Shown: piece after piece, positions 36,027 to 45,164 of the stretch
How the letters are laid out: each line of letters opens with the position of its first letter
Numbering within the stretch: position 1 is the first letter of the stretch
Assembly: GCA_028280065.1 (NCBI GenBank)
Contig: JANQMN010000149.1
Location: 1 to 64,000 of the forward strand
DNA from: Hahella sp.
GTDB lineage: Bacteria > Pseudomonadota > Gammaproteobacteria > Pseudomonadales > Oleiphilaceae
Reading direction: 5' to 3'
Length of the DNA stretch: 64,000 nt
Translations under genes and position numbers: made by a program
Notes under the pieces: generated by a model
Database searches by the model: none
What the model saw: the letters and a program-made list of their open reading frames with translations, nothing else
What the model was told of the DNA's origin: nothing

Positions 36027-37088
36027 CTAGTCTGCGCGTGCTTGTTGCAACAACTCTACTTTTTTCAGTTTTTTCGCAAATCGATCAATGGAGGCACCAC
36101 GAAATTTGGCGTTTGGATCGGCTTTTCGGAGCGCTTTTCTTAAACCTTCCAGATCGCCTTCCGCCAGCGCGATAAACTCCTCGGGGACACCGAATGGCCC
36201 ACCATACTTACGAACGAGTTTAATCACATCGGATTTACCGACGGCAACAGCCCGATACCCCATGGTGCCGCCGCCATAGGTCTGTGAAAGGTCAAAGCCC
36301 TGCTGAAAAATGATTTCCAATGTTTCTATCTGGCTAAAGCTCACCAGGCCGCTCACGATAGGTACGGGGATGTTCTTGATATTTGCACCTTCACCGATAA
36401 GTTGCCTCAGTTTTTCAGGATCTCGTTGCTGCGCAGCCCGAAAGGCCAATCGGTCAAGCTCACTGGGCGAATCCTCGACCTTTTGCAAAGCATCAGATTC
36501 AATTTCCTCCGTTTCATTAGTCGCGCTTTGTTCTTCCGGGAACCACTTATTTGCAGCCACCAATATCAGCGCAAAAACCGCCATGACCAGTATTCCAAAG
36601 CCGAAAAACCGCAGCATGAATGGCAGATACTCCTGTACCGATGTATCGGGCGGACTCCGCCGCAGTCCGATTACTGCCGGGATCAATATCAATAATCCGA
36701 TGAGGAGAAATGAGAGTGTATTGCCATAGAGAGGTATAAATGCGTTGATCCTGGGAGATATTTCCGGATCAGGATGGACCAAAACCTCAATACTCTCCTC
36801 GCTGTCAAATACCCGAAAAATGTGGCTCTCAGTGCCGTAAACTCGATGTCGTTCACCGTCTGAATCAATCAGGGTGAATACCGGCAAATATATGGTAGTT
36901 TCCTGATAGGTGACCCGGCCGTCCGAATCCTTATTGCGGGATATCTCCTGCTTTTCCGAGTAATAAAGAAATTCCCCTGGCTGTATTGTGGCAGCCAATT
37001 TAAAACTCACCGCATCCCAAATTAGCCAAACACTGACTATGAGCAGCAAGCTGCCGAGACAGGCTAGTGAGTACAGAATAAATCGCAT
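36027..37088 (-). CDS. DUF3592 membrane protein with ankyrin-like C-terminal region
   Basis: A 353-residue protein: an N-terminal helix (about 5-30), a DUF3592 extracytoplasmic beta domain (TIQPGEFLYYSEKQ, LVHPDPEISPRINAFIPLYGN), two more helices (125-145, 165-185), an acidic linker, then helical repeats suggestive of ankyrin units (RAAQQRDPEKLRQLIGEGANIKNI; IETLEIIFQQGFDL; SDVIKLVRKYGG). Function unknown; probably a membrane-anchored sensor or scaffold. It heads the minus-strand block containing NADAR. Confidence 0.7.
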   Translation of the reverse strand: MRFILYSLACLGSLLLIVSVWLIWDAVSFKLAATIQPGEFLYYSEKQEISRNKDSDGRVTYQETTIYLPVFTLIDSDGERHRVYGTESHIFRVFDSEESIEVLVHPDPEISPRINAFIPLYGNTLSFLLIGLLILIPAVIGLRRSPPDTSVQEYLPFMLRFFGFGILVMAVFALILVAANKWFPEEQSATNETEEIESDALQKVEDSPSELDRLAFRAAQQRDPEKLRQLIGEGANIKNIPVPIVSGLVSFSQIETLEIIFQQGFDLSQTYGGGTMGYRAVAVGKSDVIKLVRKYGGPFGVPEEFIALAEGDLEGLRKALRKADPNAKFRGASIDRFAKKLKKVELLQQARAD

Positions 37089-37165
37089 AAGGACCTTGAA
37101 TTTTTATCGAATAGGACAGAATGCTGCTTATCTAATTAAAAAACTTATAAATCTGCGCCATGGTT

Positions 37166-37275
37166 GTCATGTCCCATAAACTGAGACTCGCCGTACACCC
37201 TTCCTTGGGGGCTCAAAGACAGCTCCACTGCGGCAGCATCCCTGCTGTCGATGGTCTCAGTTTACGCGCCATGAC
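37166..37275. repeat. 110-bp inverted-repeat element between DUF3592 gene and imuB
   Basis: Outer arms GTCATG-N5-TAAACTGAGAC (37166-37187) and GTCTCAGTTTA-N5-CATGAC (37254-37275) are exact inverted copies apart from the five-base spacers. Inside is a small hairpin, CAGCA-TCCC-TGCTG. It resembles miniature palindromic elements scattered in marine gammaproteobacterial genomes, but only one copy is in this window. Confidence 0.75.
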
Positions 37276-37552
37276 ACCCTTTAAACTCATAAGTGGAACT
37301 CGATTTACCTCAAGCATTTTCCCTTTGGGTTTTAACGATAAAACTAAAACAGTCTGTAGACTGGATACAAGTAGTTTTCTCTCCCTCACCCATGACAACG
37401 CAGCATTTGCAATTTCAAATTCACTGGATAGAATGCTGTATATACCACTGTATAAAGTTGAGTATCTGCTAAATGTTCTCACGCCTTCTCTCTCATGTCG
37501 CAACCTTGTCGGTTGCGCCACACCCATCACTCAGGAAACAAAAGTAGGCATT
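37276..37552. other. imuB upstream region
   Basis: No gene. A plausible promoter is TTGCAA-N16-TAGAAT at about 37408-37435. Just downstream, CTGTATATA at 37436 looks like a left LexA half-site, but the right half (ACTG after seven bases) is imperfect. The imuB reading frame stays open here back to 37160, but it crosses the inverted repeat and has no conserved protein content. Confidence 0.4.
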
Positions 37553-39019
37553 ATGCAGTGGCTCTATGTGTACTTCCCTCATCTGTATGGTGAAACCTGG
37601 TGCCCTGCCTTTGCCACAGAGCAACCGGTCGGCCTGGTAAAGGAAACCGGTAATGCTTTGGTGGATTGCAACACAACCGCCCTAAATCTGGGGATTACGC
37701 CGCAAATGTTGACCAACACCGCTTTTTGCCTTGCTCCTACCATGCAAGTGGAAACAATCCAGCCCCATAAGGAACAACAAGCCCTGTTACGTGCGGCTCG
37801 CTTGGCATATCGGTTTTCGGCCTGGATAGGTCTTGCGCCGGATGGTTTGTATCTGGAAGTGGCCACCATGCGTAAACTGTTCGGCGGACTCGGCCATATT
37901 CGCCAACAGATGACCGAGCTATTTGAAACCCTCGGCCACCAAGTCAAGATTGCCGCCGCGCCCTACCCCAAAGCCGCCCAATTGCTGGCAAGAAATGGCA
38001 TAGAAGTTTGCATCGCAGAGAAACAATTAACCCAGTTTCTGCAAAAAATGTCCATCGACTGTCTGACGATCCCGGAGCAAACCCTTGTACGGCTGCAAAA
38101 GCTTGGCCTGAAAACCGTGCAGGATGTTGTGCAACTGCCCAAAGGCGATTTGGCGTATCGAATCGATAGCGAGCTGGCAGATTACCTCAGTCAGGTGACC
38201 GGCAACGTGGACTGGCGGCCGACACCAACGGCGATCCCCGAGCAGTTTTACCATAAAGTGGATTTGGAACAGGAGTTTGAAACCCTGGCTCCGCTGCTGT
38301 TCCCGCTGTCGTCCTCGATTCGCAAATATTGCCAATTTATGCAGAGCCGCTGTCTGGTCAGTCAAACGCTGCGAATTCGACTGTTGCATCGCGACCACCC
38401 CGAAACCCTCATGCCGGTTGAGTTGGCGACCGCCGACAACCGACCGGACAATTGGCTCTATATGCTAAACCGCTGTATTGAACATTTACGCTTGCCGGCA
38501 CCGGTAAACGGGTTTGTTCTCAAAGCTTCTCAGTTTGAGGATATTCCCCCGACATCTCTGAATTTGTTCCAAAGCCGTCCGGGAATGCAGGATGCCGAAA
38601 ACGCACAAACCGATATTGAAGAATCCAAAGCCTATTTGCTAAACCGCCTGGTCGGTCGTATCGGTGCCGGCAACATCCAATTCATCCAGTTGACCGATGA
38701 CCCCAGACCGGAATTGCAGACCGACTTAACCACACAGGCAACGGTGCACAAAGCGTTCTCTGAGGTTGCTGCTGAACAACAAGCAGAAATCAGCCATCAA
38801 CCGCTGGAACCACTCTGGTTACTTGAAATACCCCGCCCGGTACGGGTCGGCCATTACCAGTTAATACGAGGGCCGCTGCGCCTGGATACCGGCTGGTGGG
38901 ATAAGCAACAAGTCAAGCGCGACTACTACATCGCCCTGCGGCAACAGTCGTCGCCAGTATTGCATTGGCTCTACCGAAGCGTAGAAGGCCAATGGTTTCT
39001 GCATGGCATCTTTGGCTAG
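37553..39019 (+). CDS. imuB: ImuB, Y-family DNA polymerase-like mutasome subunit
   Basis: Its 488 residues begin MQWLYVYFPHLYGETW, the usual ImuB opening, which fixes the ATG at 37553. Y-family palm and little-finger-like regions follow (GITPQMLTNTAFCLAPTMQV, IGLAPDGLYLEVATMRKLFGG, IAAAPYPKAAQLLARNG), then VQLPKGDLAYRI and the C-terminal PRPVRVGHYQLIRGPLRLDTGWWDKQQVKRDYY stretch. The usual polymerase Asp/Glu catalytic residues are lost in ImuB, which acts as a beta-clamp-binding adaptor. dnaE2 follows after 14 bases. Confidence 0.93.
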   Translation: MQWLYVYFPHLYGETWCPAFATEQPVGLVKETGNALVDCNTTALNLGITPQMLTNTAFCLAPTMQVETIQPHKEQQALLRAARLAYRFSAWIGLAPDGLYLEVATMRKLFGGLGHIRQQMTELFETLGHQVKIAAAPYPKAAQLLARNGIEVCIAEKQLTQFLQKMSIDCLTIPEQTLVRLQKLGLKTVQDVVQLPKGDLAYRIDSELADYLSQVTGNVDWRPTPTAIPEQFYHKVDLEQEFETLAPLLFPLSSSIRKYCQFMQSRCLVSQTLRIRLLHRDHPETLMPVELATADNRPDNWLYMLNRCIEHLRLPAPVNGFVLKASQFEDIPPTSLNLFQSRPGMQDAENAQTDIEESKAYLLNRLVGRIGAGNIQFIQLTDDPRPELQTDLTTQATVHKAFSEVAAEQQAEISHQPLEPLWLLEIPRPVRVGHYQLIRGPLRLDTGWWDKQQVKRDYYIALRQQSSPVLHWLYRSVEGQWFLHGIFG

Positions 39020-39033
39020 GGCCGGAATTTCTC

Positions 39034-42000
39034 ATGTCTTCTTCTGCAACCTCCGGTTTTGTCGAACTTCACAGCCTGACCAATTACAGCTTTCTGCGTG
39101 CCGCCTCCCACCCGGAGGAGCTGGTTCAGCAGGCATTGTTGGAAGGCTATAACGGCCTGGCGATTACCGATGAATGCTCTGTCGCGGGAGCAGTCAAGGC
39201 CTGGCGGGAATGGCAAAAATATCAGGATGCGCAACCGGATTCCCGCCCATTCAAACTGATCGTGGGCGCCGAATTTAATTTCAGCGATAAAGAACATTCC
39301 GCCTGCTTCGTGATTCTGGCCAATAATCGTCAGGCCTATGGAGAGTTATGCCGGTTAATCACCAAATGCCGAGGCCGTGCGGAAAAAGGCGAATACCGAT
39401 TTCATCCACGAGATCTGCTGCAATTACAGGAAGGTCTTTTGCTTTGGCGTCCGGATAGCATTCACAGGGGACGTCCGGATAGTATCCATAAGGCAGGGTT
39501 CAAGCTCTTGGAACAGGCCTATCTGAACGACTTAATGCAGCACTTTTCAGGCCGTATGTGGCTATTGCTGGAGTTGTTGTTACAGAACAGCGACATGGAA
39601 CGGCATCAGACCATTAATACCTGTGCGGAGCGATACAGCCTCTCCATTGTTGCCAGCAGCTATCCCCAGATGCATGCGCCGGAGCGTAAAATGTTGCACG
39701 ATGCGCTGGCTGCGATTCGGCACAACTCGCCCATTGTCGAGATCAAATCGCAGTTGCAGCCAAATGCGGAAAACCATTTGCGCAGTTTACAAAAACTGGA
39801 AGCCATCTACCCGCAGGCGGCACTGACAGAAACCTTGGCAGTAGCGAAGCGCTGTCAGTTTGAATTAGGCGAATTGCGTTACCGCTACCCCAAGGAAAGT
39901 ATTCCCGAGGGTTATACTGCGCCCTCTTATTTGCGGGAACAAACCTATCTTGGCGCACAGCAACGATATCCCCAAGGTCTGCCGGAAAAAGTCAAACAGC
40001 TGATCGAGAAAGAGCTGCGCATCATTGGCGAATTGCAATATGAATATTACTTTCTCACCATTTATGACATCGTCAAATATGCCCGTCGCCAGGGCATTCT
40101 CTGCCAGGGTCGAGGCTCCGCCGCCAATTCCGTGGTCTGTTATTGCCTGCATATCACAGAAGTCGACCCGACCCGCACCAGTGTATTGTTCGAACGTTTT
40201 ATTTCGAAACGGCGCAATGAACCGCCGGATATCGATGTTGACTTTGAAAATGCCCGCCGTGAGGAGGTCATCCAATATATCTACAAACGTTATGGCCGCG
40301 ACCGCTGTGCCATTGCCGCCACAGTCGTTACTTATCGGGCGAAGAGCGCGATTCGTGATTTGGGCAAGGCGTTGGGTCTGGATTTGTTGCAACTGGAAAA
40401 TGTCATTGCCAATTTCGGCTGGCGCTATCGGGGAAAGGACTGGATTGACGAGGTGATATCGCCGCAAGTCTCTCAGGACAACCACACCCTGGAATGCTTT
40501 CGGGAACTGTTACGCCAACTGTTAGGCTTTCCCCGGCATCTCTCCCAGCATGTTGGCGGCTTTATTATTTCCCAGGGTCCGTTGATTGAAATGGTCCCGG
40601 TAGAAAATGCCGCCATGGCAGACCGTACCGTGATCCAGTGGGATAAGGACGACCTGGAAGCGTTAGGCTTGATGAAGGTCGATATTCTGGCCCTGGGTAT
40701 GCTCACAGCCATCCAGAAAACGCTCAGCTATATCAGTGACCTGAAGGGTAAACCGTTTCGGATCGGGGATCTGCCGAAAGAAGATGATCCGGCGGTTTTT
40801 GCCTCTTTGCAAAAAGCCGATAGTGTCGGCCTGTTCCAGGTGGAATCCCGCGCCCAGATGAATATGCTGCCGCGGTTGAAGCCTGAGAAATATTACGACC
40901 TGGTGGTGCAGGTGGCCATCGTCAGACCTGGCCCGATCCATGGCGATATGGTGCACCCCTACCTGCGCCGCAAAAATAACGAAGAAGAACCGGATGTACC
41001 GCTCAAAGAGCTAGAGCCCATTCTGGAACGTACCTTCGGCGTGCCGATTTTCCAGGAACAGGTGATTGCAATAGCCATGGTTGGCGCAGGCTTCAATGCC
41101 GAAGAGGCCGAAGACTTACGCCGCTCAATGGCAAGCTGGAAGAAACAGGGGCATATCGGATCACTGCGGCATAAGCTCAGTGAAAGCTTGTTGCAACGAG
41201 GCATTCCTGAAGAGTATGTGGAGCGTATCTGTCGACAGATAGAAGGCTTTGGCGAATACGGGTTTCCTGAATCCCATGCCGCCAGTTTTGCCTTATTGGC
41301 TTATGTGTCGGCATGGTTAAAATATTATTATCCAGCGGATTTTTGTTGTGGTTTGCTCAACAGCCAGCCCATGGGTTTTTATCAACCCTGGCAACTTATT
41401 CAGGATGCACAACGCCATGGTGCTACCATTGGGCCCGTAGATATAAACCGCAGCACATGGGACAGCCGCCTGGAGCAGGATATCAATCACCCCAAAGAAA
41501 GTACATTGCGTCTGGGTTTTCGTTTGGTGAAAGGGCTTAGTAACGGCGCAGGCGAAGCTATCGAAATCCAGCGCCCGACTTCAGGCTTCCGTTCAATTAC
41601 TCATATGATGCAACTCACCCAGTTACACCGAGATGATTTGGAAGCGTTGGCTTCCGCCAATGCTTTTGCTTGCTTTGGCGAACATCGCTATCAACAACGC
41701 TGGGATGTTTCCGGCCATCAGTTTTATCACCGGTTGTTTGCCGGTCAGGAGCCTGCCAGCCAGGAACTGGCTGCACCCAACCGGATAGAAAATATTGTCG
41801 AGGATCACGCCACAACCGGTGTCATATTAAGTGATCATCCCATGGCCTATTTACGCGACCAGGCCGTTCTCGAAGACTGCCGATGTGCCGAGACATTGCC
41901 GGGCATACAACCCAACCAGGAAATCTTTGTCGCCGGTGTGGTGGTAAATCGCCAACGCCCAGGCACCTCGGCCGGTGTCACCTTCGTTACTTTGGAGGAC

Positions 42001-42204
42001 GAGACCGGTTCGATTAATGTTGTGGTTTGGCTGCAAACCGCCCTAAAACAAATGGAAACACTGGTAAAGGCCAAACTACTCAAGATTTATGGCAAAGTGG
42101 AAAAAGATGCCGGCGGCGCCGTGATCCATCTTATCGCTTATAAACTATTTGATATCAGTGCGGAACTTGATCGACTAGCGGCAAAGTCGCGGGATTATCA
42201 TTAA
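39034..42204 (+). CDS. dnaE2: Error-prone DNA polymerase DnaE2
   Basis: A 1,056-residue C-family polymerase: PHP domain opening FVELHSLTNYSFLRAASHPEEL, then the catalytic PDIDVDFENARREEV, GRGSAANSVVCYCL, FPRHLSQHVGGF, LFQVESRAQMNML, ESHAASFALLAYVSAWLKYYYP, and a C-terminal OB-fold domain. It performs SOS-induced, error-prone lesion bypass with ImuB. The start at 39034 (MSSSATSGF) is chosen; upstream frame overlaps imuB. A 24-base tandem duplication lies in the PHP region. Confidence 0.95.
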   Translation: MSSSATSGFVELHSLTNYSFLRAASHPEELVQQALLEGYNGLAITDECSVAGAVKAWREWQKYQDAQPDSRPFKLIVGAEFNFSDKEHSACFVILANNRQAYGELCRLITKCRGRAEKGEYRFHPRDLLQLQEGLLLWRPDSIHRGRPDSIHKAGFKLLEQAYLNDLMQHFSGRMWLLLELLLQNSDMERHQTINTCAERYSLSIVASSYPQMHAPERKMLHDALAAIRHNSPIVEIKSQLQPNAENHLRSLQKLEAIYPQAALTETLAVAKRCQFELGELRYRYPKESIPEGYTAPSYLREQTYLGAQQRYPQGLPEKVKQLIEKELRIIGELQYEYYFLTIYDIVKYARRQGILCQGRGSAANSVVCYCLHITEVDPTRTSVLFERFISKRRNEPPDIDVDFENARREEVIQYIYKRYGRDRCAIAATVVTYRAKSAIRDLGKALGLDLLQLENVIANFGWRYRGKDWIDEVISPQVSQDNHTLECFRELLRQLLGFPRHLSQHVGGFIISQGPLIEMVPVENAAMADRTVIQWDKDDLEALGLMKVDILALGMLTAIQKTLSYISDLKGKPFRIGDLPKEDDPAVFASLQKADSVGLFQVESRAQMNMLPRLKPEKYYDLVVQVAIVRPGPIHGDMVHPYLRRKNNEEEPDVPLKELEPILERTFGVPIFQEQVIAIAMVGAGFNAEEAEDLRRSMASWKKQGHIGSLRHKLSESLLQRGIPEEYVERICRQIEGFGEYGFPESHAASFALLAYVSAWLKYYYPADFCCGLLNSQPMGFYQPWQLIQDAQRHGATIGPVDINRSTWDSRLEQDINHPKESTLRLGFRLVKGLSNGAGEAIEIQRPTSGFRSITHMMQLTQLHRDDLEALASANAFACFGEHRYQQRWDVSGHQFYHRLFAGQEPASQELAAPNRIENIVEDHATTGVILSDHPMAYLRDQAVLEDCRCAETLPGIQPNQEIFVAGVVVNRQRPGTSAGVTFVTLEDETGSINVVVWLQTALKQMETLVKAKLLKIYGKVEKDAGGAVIHLIAYKLFDISAELDRLAAKSRDYH
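39448..39495 (+). repeat. Imperfect 24-bp tandem duplication inside dnaE2
   Basis: Two copies of a 24-base unit (39448-39471 and 39472-39495), both starting CGTCCGGATAG, encode RPDSIHRG then RPDSIHKA. The few differences show that the duplication is not brand new. It keeps the frame. Confidence 0.85.
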
Positions 42205-42339
42205 GCCGTAAATCCCCAAAAGGCAACCCAATAGGCCGGCAACATATGATCCAAGAAAGTATAAACTGAAAATTATCGAACCCAATCTTTCTGGGACGAC
42301 TACTCTATATCTGAACAATACAAGTAGAGGAGCTTCAAC

Positions 42340-42723
42340 ATGAGCTATATCGATGGATATCTTATTCCCGTTCCCCGAGAAAGCAAAGACGCCTTCATTA
42401 AACATGCAAAGCTCGCTGATACCATTTTTACCGAAGCAGGCGCATTGCGGGTTATTGAGTGTTGGGGGGACGATGTACCACAAGGAAAGCTCACCGACTT
42501 CTACAAAGCCGTTGCTGCAGAGGAAGATGAAGCCGTGGTGTTTTCCTGGGTCGAATGGCCGGATAAGGCAACCCGCGATGCAGCCATGGAAAGACTGGAG
42601 AAATTGATGCAAGAAGACGATCGGATGAATCCTGAGAAAAACCCGATGCCGTTTGATGGGCGAAGACTCATTTTTGGCGGCTTCCAGCCAATCGTAGAGC
42701 TGACCAACCAGGAGAAGAAATAA
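42340..42723 (+). CDS. DUF1428 family protein
   Basis: A 127-residue protein with the family opening MSYIDGYLIPVPRESKDAF, GALRVIECWGDDVPQGKLTDFYKAV, and the closing KNPMPFDGRRLIFGGF. The fold is a dimeric alpha+beta barrel; function is unknown. GAGGAG lies about seven bases before the ATG. First in a run of small plus-strand genes. Confidence 0.92.
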   Translation: MSYIDGYLIPVPRESKDAFIKHAKLADTIFTEAGALRVIECWGDDVPQGKLTDFYKAVAAEEDEAVVFSWVEWPDKATRDAAMERLEKLMQEDDRMNPEKNPMPFDGRRLIFGGFQPIVELTNQEKK

Positions 42724-42727
42724 CTCC

Positions 42728-43192
42728 ATGAAAAGCGCTATTTCTACCTGCCTTTGGTTTGAAAGCGACGGCCTGGCTGCCGCCGAGTTTTACACATCCA
42801 TTATCCCAGATTCAGCCATCACCGGCAGATTCCCATCCGATGCAGAGCCGCCTCTGATCGTTGAGTTTGTTCTGGACGGTGTGCCCTATCAAATTCTCAA
42901 TGGCGGACCACATTTTAAGCTGAATGAAGCAGCCTCGATTGTGATCTCGACGGAAGATCAAGAGGAAACCGACAAGTTATGGCAACAACTAACTGAGGGT
43001 GGCGAAGAGAGCCGTTGCGGCTGGCTAAAAGATCGGTTCGGATTATCTTGGCAACTGGTTCCCAAACGCTTGATAGAACTGCTGAATTCCACAGACAAGC
43101 AAGCTGCACAGCGGGTGCAGGAGGCCATGATGGAAATGCACAAAATCGATATTGCCGCCCTGGAAGCTGCTTACAATGAAAACCATCAATAA
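42728..43192 (+). CDS. VOC/PhnB-like protein (glyoxalase-type fold, 3-demethylubiquinone methyltransferase-like domain)
   Basis: A 154-residue VOC-superfamily protein: STCLWFESDGLAAAEFYTSIIPDS, FVLDGVPYQILNGGPHFKLNEAASIVIS, and CGWLKDRFGLSWQLVPKRL match the PhnB-like group often mis-named as a methyltransferase. Four bases separate it from the DUF1428 stop, so the two form an operon. Substrate unknown. Confidence 0.9.
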   Translation: MKSAISTCLWFESDGLAAAEFYTSIIPDSAITGRFPSDAEPPLIVEFVLDGVPYQILNGGPHFKLNEAASIVISTEDQEETDKLWQQLTEGGEESRCGWLKDRFGLSWQLVPKRLIELLNSTDKQAAQRVQEAMMEMHKIDIAALEAAYNENHQ

Positions 43193-43227
43193 TGGAAAAG
43201 TGATTTTCAGCATTAACGAAAAGGCAA

Positions 43228-43593
43228 ATGAACGCATTCAAAACACTCTACGAAATAGCCAAGCGAAAGTCGATCATCGATGAAAATAACAGCTGGTCGA
43301 ATGGCTCGGAAACCTACTTCGCTGAAATAAAAAAAGAAATCGATGAAGCTCGCGCCGAAGCCGGTAGTGGCCGAACATGCTATCTGGAAGATGAACTGGG
43401 AGACATTCTCTGGGACTACCTGAATATCCTGATCGCACTGGAAAAAGAGCACGGCATAACAACCGAGTCAGTCCTGGAAAGAGCATGCAAGAAATATAAA
43501 GAGCGGATTGCAGGGATTGAATCGGGAGAACTTTGGAGCGAAATTAAGTCGAGGCAGAAGGTTAGGTTGGCTGAAGAACAGGGGGATCAGTAG
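43228..43593 (+). CDS. MazG-like nucleotide pyrophosphohydrolase
   Basis: A 121-residue all-alpha NTP-PPase: EIKKEIDEARAEAG supplies the first E-x-x-E pair and YLEDELGDILWDYLNIL the E-x-x-D pair that bind magnesium in MazG. Such single-domain enzymes hydrolyse nucleoside triphosphates, often damaged ones. It follows the VOC gene by 35 bases. Confidence 0.88.
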   Translation: MNAFKTLYEIAKRKSIIDENNSWSNGSETYFAEIKKEIDEARAEAGSGRTCYLEDELGDILWDYLNILIALEKEHGITTESVLERACKKYKERIAGIESGELWSEIKSRQKVRLAEEQGDQ

Positions 43594-43738
43594 TTTGTTC
43601 GTCATGCTCCAACATGATAGTTTGGCATTCAGTGGCATTTCGTGTTTCATTGCTTTTACACCTGGTATGGAGAAAACCAGGTCAGAGCAGTTCCATAGGA
43701 ATAAACTCTAAGGTGGCGATAAATATAAGGCTGGATTA

Positions 43739-44203
43739 ATGATCGAGAATACTACAATTGTCCATCGCGAACAGCTAATGTCAATTGTTGAGGACAGTGG
43801 GCAATTCGATGAAGAAGGCTTAGCCCATGTCCGCAACACTCTTGATAAACACCTCAATAATCCGGGTAGTGAAATATGGTACACCGCTGTAAATAATGGT
43901 GAGCCCATAGGAGTTGCTTACTGCGCGCCTGAACCTATGACCTCCGGGACATGGAACTTGTTAATGCTATGGATGAAAGAAGGATTTTCGGGACATGGTT
44001 ATGGTAGTGAGATAGTAGCTGCCTTGGAAAGAGAGTTGAAGCAGAGAAATGCTCGGCTGCTAATCGTTGAAACATCGCATTTGAAGGGTTTTAAGGCTGC
44101 CAGAAATTTCTACAGTAAATTAGGATTTTCTCTGGAAGCAGAGATAAAAAACTATTTCGATGCTGGTGACAATAAGCTCATCTATACAAAATCACTAATA
44201 TAG
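43739..44203 (+). CDS. GNAT family N-acetyltransferase
   Basis: A 154-residue GNAT with IGVAYCAPEPM, the acetyl-CoA-binding loop GFSGHGYGSEIVAALERE (R/Q-x-x-G-x-A-like), LLIVETSHLKGFKAARNFYSKLGF and a terminal IYTKSL. Substrate unknown. It looks more AT-rich than the preceding genes. No attC site is present around it. Confidence 0.88.
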   Translation: MIENTTIVHREQLMSIVEDSGQFDEEGLAHVRNTLDKHLNNPGSEIWYTAVNNGEPIGVAYCAPEPMTSGTWNLLMLWMKEGFSGHGYGSEIVAALERELKQRNARLLIVETSHLKGFKAARNFYSKLGFSLEAEIKNYFDAGDNKLIYTKSLI

Positions 44204-44348
44204 ACAAGTTGTTGTAAAGGCCTATAACTGAATGTGGGAGGCAAGACCCTCAACGCCCTCAAAAGCGACATCTAAGAAACCTGAAAGCCCAGTCCGTAAC
44301 TCAAAAGGAGCAATTTTCCAACGAGATTATCAGCCAATTACCACAAAC

Positions 44349-45164
44349 TCAATTCTGCAACCGCCGTATCAACTGGGTCATGGCTTTGGCAAGTTCGGTC
44401 AATGCCTCCTGGTTGTCGGCGATGGTTATCCAGTGATTCTGCCTTTCTATCGGATGATTTAGCCAGCAGCGGCGTTGGTTGAAATCGCATTCGCTGCGCA
44501 GATAGGGATCCACACCATATACCGAAATTCGGAACAAGTTATGGTCGGGGCGTTCATCCAGGTAATCGGACTCCTGAACCACAAGTTCTTGTTGGGCATT
44601 GGTGGTGATTTTATAGACTATCCCTTCTTTGCTGCCTACATATCGAATCCTGCCCGGTACGTATACGTTAGCGGCGAGAAGGCCGTTGATGTGCTCAATC
44701 AGGGCGCTGATGTCATCTTTGGCAAGATACAACTGGCGCAGTTGGCTGAGGTACTGATCACCCTCGCCCACCAGTAGATCGCTTATATCTTCCGGCGGCG
44801 CTTGTGGTTTGGCTGCCTCCTGCTGCCGTTCCAATTGGGTGATCATCCGCAGGGAAGTCTGGTAATACTGCCCTTCACTTCCCGCTGCGTTGACATAGTT
44901 GATAAAGGCATCCGACGCGGCTTGAAGATTGCCTGTATTGGCTTCGAGCTGGCCCAAATAGTAGTGATAATCAGCGCCGGGATCGATCCCCAATGCTTCG
45001 ATTTTATCCAGGACGGTTCTGGTGGTATTAAAATCGGCGGAGTTGATGCTCTCCTTTGCGACTATCAGTAACCGCTGCAGTTCATGCTCTGGCGCTAACG
45101 AAGCCGCTTGGGCAATACCGATAAGCATGCTCAAGAGAACGACACGTGGAAATATTGAAAGCAT
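44349..45164 (-). CDS. Secreted TPR-like protein, unrecognised
   Basis: A 271-residue protein with a clear signal peptide (MLSIFPRVVLLSMLIGIAQA, cut before ASLAP). Residues 25-110 look like helical TPR pairs (YHYYLGQLEANTGNLQAASDAFINYV). The C-terminal half is a beta-rich region (RIRYVGSKEGIVYKI, CDFNQRRCWLNHPI) with two cysteines that may form a disulfide. No family assigned; periplasmic location inferred. Confidence 0.6.
   Translation of the reverse strand: MLSIFPRVVLLSMLIGIAQAASLAPEHELQRLLIVAKESINSADFNTTRTVLDKIEALGIDPGADYHYYLGQLEANTGNLQAASDAFINYVNAAGSEGQYYQTSLRMITQLERQQEAAKPQAPPEDISDLLVGEGDQYLSQLRQLYLAKDDISALIEHINGLLAANVYVPGRIRYVGSKEGIVYKITTNAQQELVVQESDYLDERPDHNLFRISVYGVDPYLRSECDFNQRRCWLNHPIERQNHWITIADNQEALTELAKAMTQLIRRLQN

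Noticed and set aside
37160-37552. 131-codon upstream extension of the imuB frame
   Set aside because: It runs through the inverted-repeat element, has no ImuB similarity and no ribosome site; typical ImuB proteins start at the ATG 37553.
42340-44203. Integron-type gene cassette array
   Set aside because: The small unrelated enzymes suggested it, but no attC-like inverted core sites or integrase are seen; DUF1428 and VOC share an operon.
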